Below, piece after piece: positions 3,947 to 6,081 of a DNA stretch of 6,081 bases. The stretch covers positions 1-6,081 of the forward strand of contig CADBMQ010000154.1 of NCBI GenBank assembly GCA_902795765.1, in the 5' to 3' direction. The position numbers were made by a program, and so were the translations under genes. Position 1 is the first letter of the stretch. Each line of letters opens with the position of its first letter. Under the pieces are notes generated by a model, which was given only the letters and a program-made list of their open reading frames with translations, was not told where the DNA came from and made no database searches. The DNA comes from Oscillospiraceae bacterium (GTDB lineage: Bacteria > Bacillota > Clostridia > Oscillospirales > Acutalibacteraceae).

Positions 3947-6081
3947 CTACAACGGAATAGGTATAGCCGTCACCGGTTTGACTGTTTTTTGTGGGTAAAT
4001 CGTGCCAAGTGTAAGACCAACTGCCTTGACTGAGCGTATTTTTTTCGCCGTATGGATTGCCGTTTTGGAGCAACTGAACTTTAACACTGACGGGACTTGA
4101 ACCGTACGCCAAATTTTAGTAACATTAAAGTCGGTCTTGTCGGCTTGGATGTTGTTAAAAGCATTTCCACCCGTTGGGTCAAGCACAACCGAGTGGGTTT
4201 CGTCATTTCCGGGTGCTTGATTGTATAGCACTTTGTTCGAGTTCATTTCCGTAATTTTCACATTCGTAAATCGGTATAACCTTTTCAAAAAACGATCTTC
4301 GCTTGTAACGGAAATATACTGCTCTTGCAACTCAACTTGCACTTCAATTTTATATTTCGATTGGTCGGAAATGATACCTGCCGAGTTTTTGCTGTTTTTA
4401 GTGTTTTCGTATGCGTAGTAAATGAAAGTACCCGCATTTTCAAATGAAATACGGCGGTCAAATGTGATGTTGCCGTCATTGTCATTCTTGCCTTTTGCGA
4501 CCTCAACTCCGTATTCGTCGGTAATCGTAAACTCAAATTCTTTTCCAGAAATCGAAACGGATTTTCCACTCGAATTTGCTATTTTTTTAGTGGCTTTAAA
4601 TTCAAGTCGGCAGTAACTTTCAATCGTGCGAGGACCGATGACAAGATAGCCGTTTGCGAGAATACCACCACCGTGAGTTATGGATTCGTTGCCGTTTACG
4701 AAAACTTTTGCCATATTTGACGCATTCGACTTATCGTCACTTGACGGATTAGATGTCAGCCCCATAACAGATGCGGCAGTCAGAACATCATTCGGGTCAC
4801 TTGATGTGATTGCCATACCATCTGCACTACCATTCCACATAGCAGTTCCACCACCGAGCATACCACCTGAAACCACACTCGACAATGCACAAAAATAGTC
4901 TTGGTATCCGTTCGACATAAACACTTCGCTATCCTTTGCATAACGGTGGTCTTCGTTTTTTGCATTGCCAGAACCCGATGTATGTTCACCGAGTGCCGTG
5001 TTGCCGAAGTTTGCGCATACATTGTTTACGCTAATATTAACTCTGCCCGTTGAACAACCTGCAATACCACCACCAAAACCAACTGCGGTGTTTTCTGTCA
5101 CAAGCACGTTTTCAATATAAAGCATTGCTTGGTAGTCGCTGACGAAAATGCCACCGCCACCCCAGTCGGTAAATTTTTCGTCAGTCGCACCACCTGCACA
5201 GTAGTTGCCGACACGATAAGTCATAATCGCACCGCCACCGGGCGCACTGTTGCCTGTGATGTAACCGCCCTTGATGTTCAACACACCGCCACGCACCATA
5301 AATCCGCCACCACCCTTACAAGGTGCAGTCGGATTTACGCCCATATTGTTTGTGACGTAACCGCTATTCACATTCACGGTCGCAGAGTAGATGTAGATAC
5401 CGCCACCACCATACATAGCCGAGCCGTTACCCGTAGCAGTATTTCCCGAAATACAACCACCGTTTAAATTGAGTGTCGCACCATTTCCAACATAGATTCC
5501 ACCGCCGTCACGAGCGGAGTTACCTGCAATGACTGTGCCATTGAGATTGACTGTACCACCTTCAACGCATATAGCACCACCTGCGGAGTTCACGATGTTA
5601 GAGTCGCTTGTTCTTGTGCGATTGGATACATCAAAGTTGCAGATAAAACCACCATCAAGATTTAGTGTACCGCCCGAAATTCTAATGGCTCTGCCGTTTT
5701 TACTGCCGATAATCATACCACCCGAAACCACTTCGCATTTTTGCACATACTCTTCTGTCGCACCCGTTTGCGAGTTGGCAATCTGCGTTTCAGTTGTGTA
5801 GAAAGTGAGTTTTTCCTGATTGTCGGTGTATAATTTGATGTCTGCCATCTGGAAAGATGAGTTTGTTTGAAACTCGATTTTGTACCTTTGATATTGATTT
5901 GGATTACTAATCGAATATCTATGCTCAACACCACTATCCACGGGAACATTTGTCACAGAAGACAAACTAACCCATTTGCCGTCGCTTTCGCCATATAGCA
6001 CCCAACTTTTTGGCGAACGAGAGGAGTAACTTGCCGTATCGGACGCAGATGTGAGCGAGTATTCACTCACTTTTTGCATGG
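3947..6081 (-). CDS. Pilus tip adhesin, N-terminal part (5' truncated by window, 3' frameshifted)
   Basis: Large secreted surface adhesin, probably the pilus tip; its true start lies beyond the window. The ATG at 6077-6079 is taken as internal, because the reading begins inside a folded domain and no signal peptide is visible. Residue numbers here count from that ATG. Residues 1-86 resemble an F5/8 type C (discoidin) jelly-roll, with PKSWVLYG, then YQRYKIEF and MADIKLY, a fold that usually binds carbohydrate. Residues about 117-345 are a glycine- and asparagine-rich parallel beta-helix with recurring GGGI and GNxA turns. Residues about 490-607 match an FctA/Spy0128-type isopeptide domain (likely K498, E558, N606). 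A CnaB domain then begins (FNVTKIW, residues 651-657). Translation leaves the true frame after W657 and adds about 53 unrelated residues before a stop at 3947-3949. Domain order is read from the sequence; ligand binding and tip position are inferred. Confidence 0.8.
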   Translation of the reverse strand, partial: MQKVSEYSLTSASDTASYSSRSPKSWVLYGESDGKWVSLSSVTNVPVDSGVEHRYSISNPNQYQRYKIEFQTNSSFQMADIKLYTDNQEKLTFYTTETQIANSQTGATEEYVQKCEVVSGGMIIGSKNGRAIRISGGTLNLDGGFICNFDVSNRTRTSDSNIVNSAGGAICVEGGTVNLNGTVIAGNSARDGGGIYVGNGATLNLNGGCISGNTATGNGSAMYGGGGIYIYSATVNVNSGYVTNNMGVNPTAPCKGGGGFMVRGGVLNIKGGYITGNSAPGGGAIMTYRVGNYCAGGATDEKFTDWGGGGIFVSDYQAMLYIENVLVTENTAVGFGGGIAGCSTGRVNISVNNVCANFGNTALGEHTSGSGNAKNEDHRYAKDSEVFMSNGYQDYFCALSSVVSGGMLGGGTAMWNGSADGMAITSSDPNDVLTAASVMGLTSNPSSDDKSNASNMAKVFVNGNESITHGGGILANGYLVIGPRTIESYCRLEFKATKKIANSSGKSVSISGKEFEFTITDEYGVEVAKGKNDNDGNITFDRRISFENAGTFIYYAYENTKNSKNSAGIISDQSKYKIEVQVELQEQYISVTSEDRFLKRLYRFTNVKITEMNSNKVLYNQAPGNDETHSVVLDPTGGNAFNNIQADKTDFNVTKIWRTVQVPSVLKFSCSKTAIHTAKKIRSVKAVGLTLGTIYPQKTVKPVTAIPIPL
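4109..4111 (-). other. Frameshift site in adhesin gene
   Basis: On the minus strand the reading aaa att tgg encodes KIW of the CnaB opening strand. The domain then continues coherently (AYGSSPVSVKV) only in the frame that reuses the last g of tgg as the start of gcg. One missing base, most simply a third g in the gg doublet at 4109-4110, explains it and would give KIW-AYG. No canonical X XXY YYZ slippery heptamer lies in phase here, so a programmed shift is unlikely. Confidence 0.85.
5045..5731 (-). repeat. Degenerate beta-helix coil repeats in adhesin
   Basis: Imperfect coding repeats with a period of roughly 20-35 residues. Each rung pairs a glycine turn (GGAI, GGGIYV, GGGGIYI, GGGGFMV, GGGAIM, GGGGIFV, GGGIA) with a short beta strand such as TVNLNG, TLNLNG, TVNVNS or VLNIKG, followed by a turn like IAGNSA, ISGNTA or ITGNSA. 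This pattern is typical of right-handed parallel beta-helices in adhesins and polymorphic outer-membrane-type proteins. Repeats are clear in protein but only weak in DNA, so they look old and diverged rather than recently expanded. Several cysteines fall within the region. Confidence 0.8.

Larger units (their letters stand above)
2958..4112 (-). pseudogene. Pilus tip adhesin, C-terminal part with LPSTG anchor (separated by frameshift)
   Basis: This is the continuation of the upstream adhesin in the neighbouring frame. It has no ribosome binding site and no ATG: the first possible start is a TTG at 4110-4112 inside the CnaB domain, so it is a severed 3' part rather than a gene of its own. Counting from that TTG, residues 2-66 continue CnaB strands (SVKVQLLQNG, SWSYTWHDLP, YSVVEDA with likely catalytic E56). 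Residues 76-218 are a separate nested domain, and VNITNTP at 222-228 supplies the missing last CnaB strand with acceptor N226. A second CnaB domain spans 233-342 (LNIFKTDA with K240, SGAVFEL, LVETVAPFGY with E308). LPSTG at 347-351, a hydrophobic helix and the basic tail KRKRKGGK form a complete cell-wall sorting signal. Restoring one base joins both parts into an open frame of at least 1040 residues. Confidence 0.82.

Noticed and set aside
4105..4118. Programmed -1 ribosomal frameshift at AAAATTTGG
   Set aside because: In the actual reading phase (aaa att tgg) the tRNAs cannot re-pair after a -1 slip, and no in-phase X XXY YYZ heptamer is present. A missing base is simpler.
5129..5467. Plus-strand open frame rich in Thr, Ala and His
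   Set aside because: It mirrors the repetitive glycine codons (ggt/ggc) of the beta-helix on the other strand; the repetitive composition explains the open frame.
6077..6079. ATG as the true start of the adhesin
   Set aside because: Only two upstream bases are visible, no signal peptide follows, and a jelly-roll domain starts immediately, so it is most likely an internal methionine.

Overview
The whole window is one minus-strand cluster encoding a sortase-assembled surface pilus of a Gram-positive bacterium. The moderately AT-rich composition, strong AGGAGG-type ribosome binding sites, LPXTG-type anchors and pilin style (FctA, CnaB and D2 isopeptide domains) suggest Bacillota, most likely a gut or anaerobic Clostridia lineage. 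The species cannot be named from the sequence alone.

Layout in transcription order (right to left): (1) 6081-2958, a large modular adhesin or tip pilin. Its 5' end lies beyond the window. Its order is discoidin-like domain, glycine-rich parallel beta-helix, FctA-type isopeptide domain, CnaB domain with another domain nested inside it, second CnaB domain, LPSTG anchor. A one-base frameshift at about 4109-4111 cuts it in two. (2) 2908-1229, a major (shaft) pilin with signal peptide, N1 domain, D2 isopeptide domain, CnaB domain and MPVTG anchor. An in-frame TAA at 1736-1738 interrupts it, at the codon where the isopeptide-forming lysine of the last domain is expected. (3) 1170-346, an intact class C (pilin-polymerising) sortase. 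(4) 353-1, the start of a small secreted pilin-like protein. It begins with TTG overlapping the sortase stop codon behind a perfect AGGAGG, and it runs off the window.

Expected cooperation: the sortase joins the shaft pilins to each other and to the tip adhesin, and the fourth gene probably supplies a minor or basal subunit. As written, both large LPXTG proteins would be made without their wall anchors, while the sortase is intact. Either the sequence carries two errors, or the pilus has recently been lost, or the locus switches on and off by mutation.

Genes are tightly packed and there is no gene-free stretch above 60 bases. The gaps are 49 bases (2909-2957) and 58 bases (1171-1228); the second holds a GCAA-capped hairpin and the sortase ribosome binding site. 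No tRNA, rRNA, CRISPR array or insertion sequence was seen. This is a recognisable class of system rather than a new one. The most interesting points are the two lesions beside isopeptide lysines, the nested domain, the altered sortase lid and the overlapping TTG-start gene.
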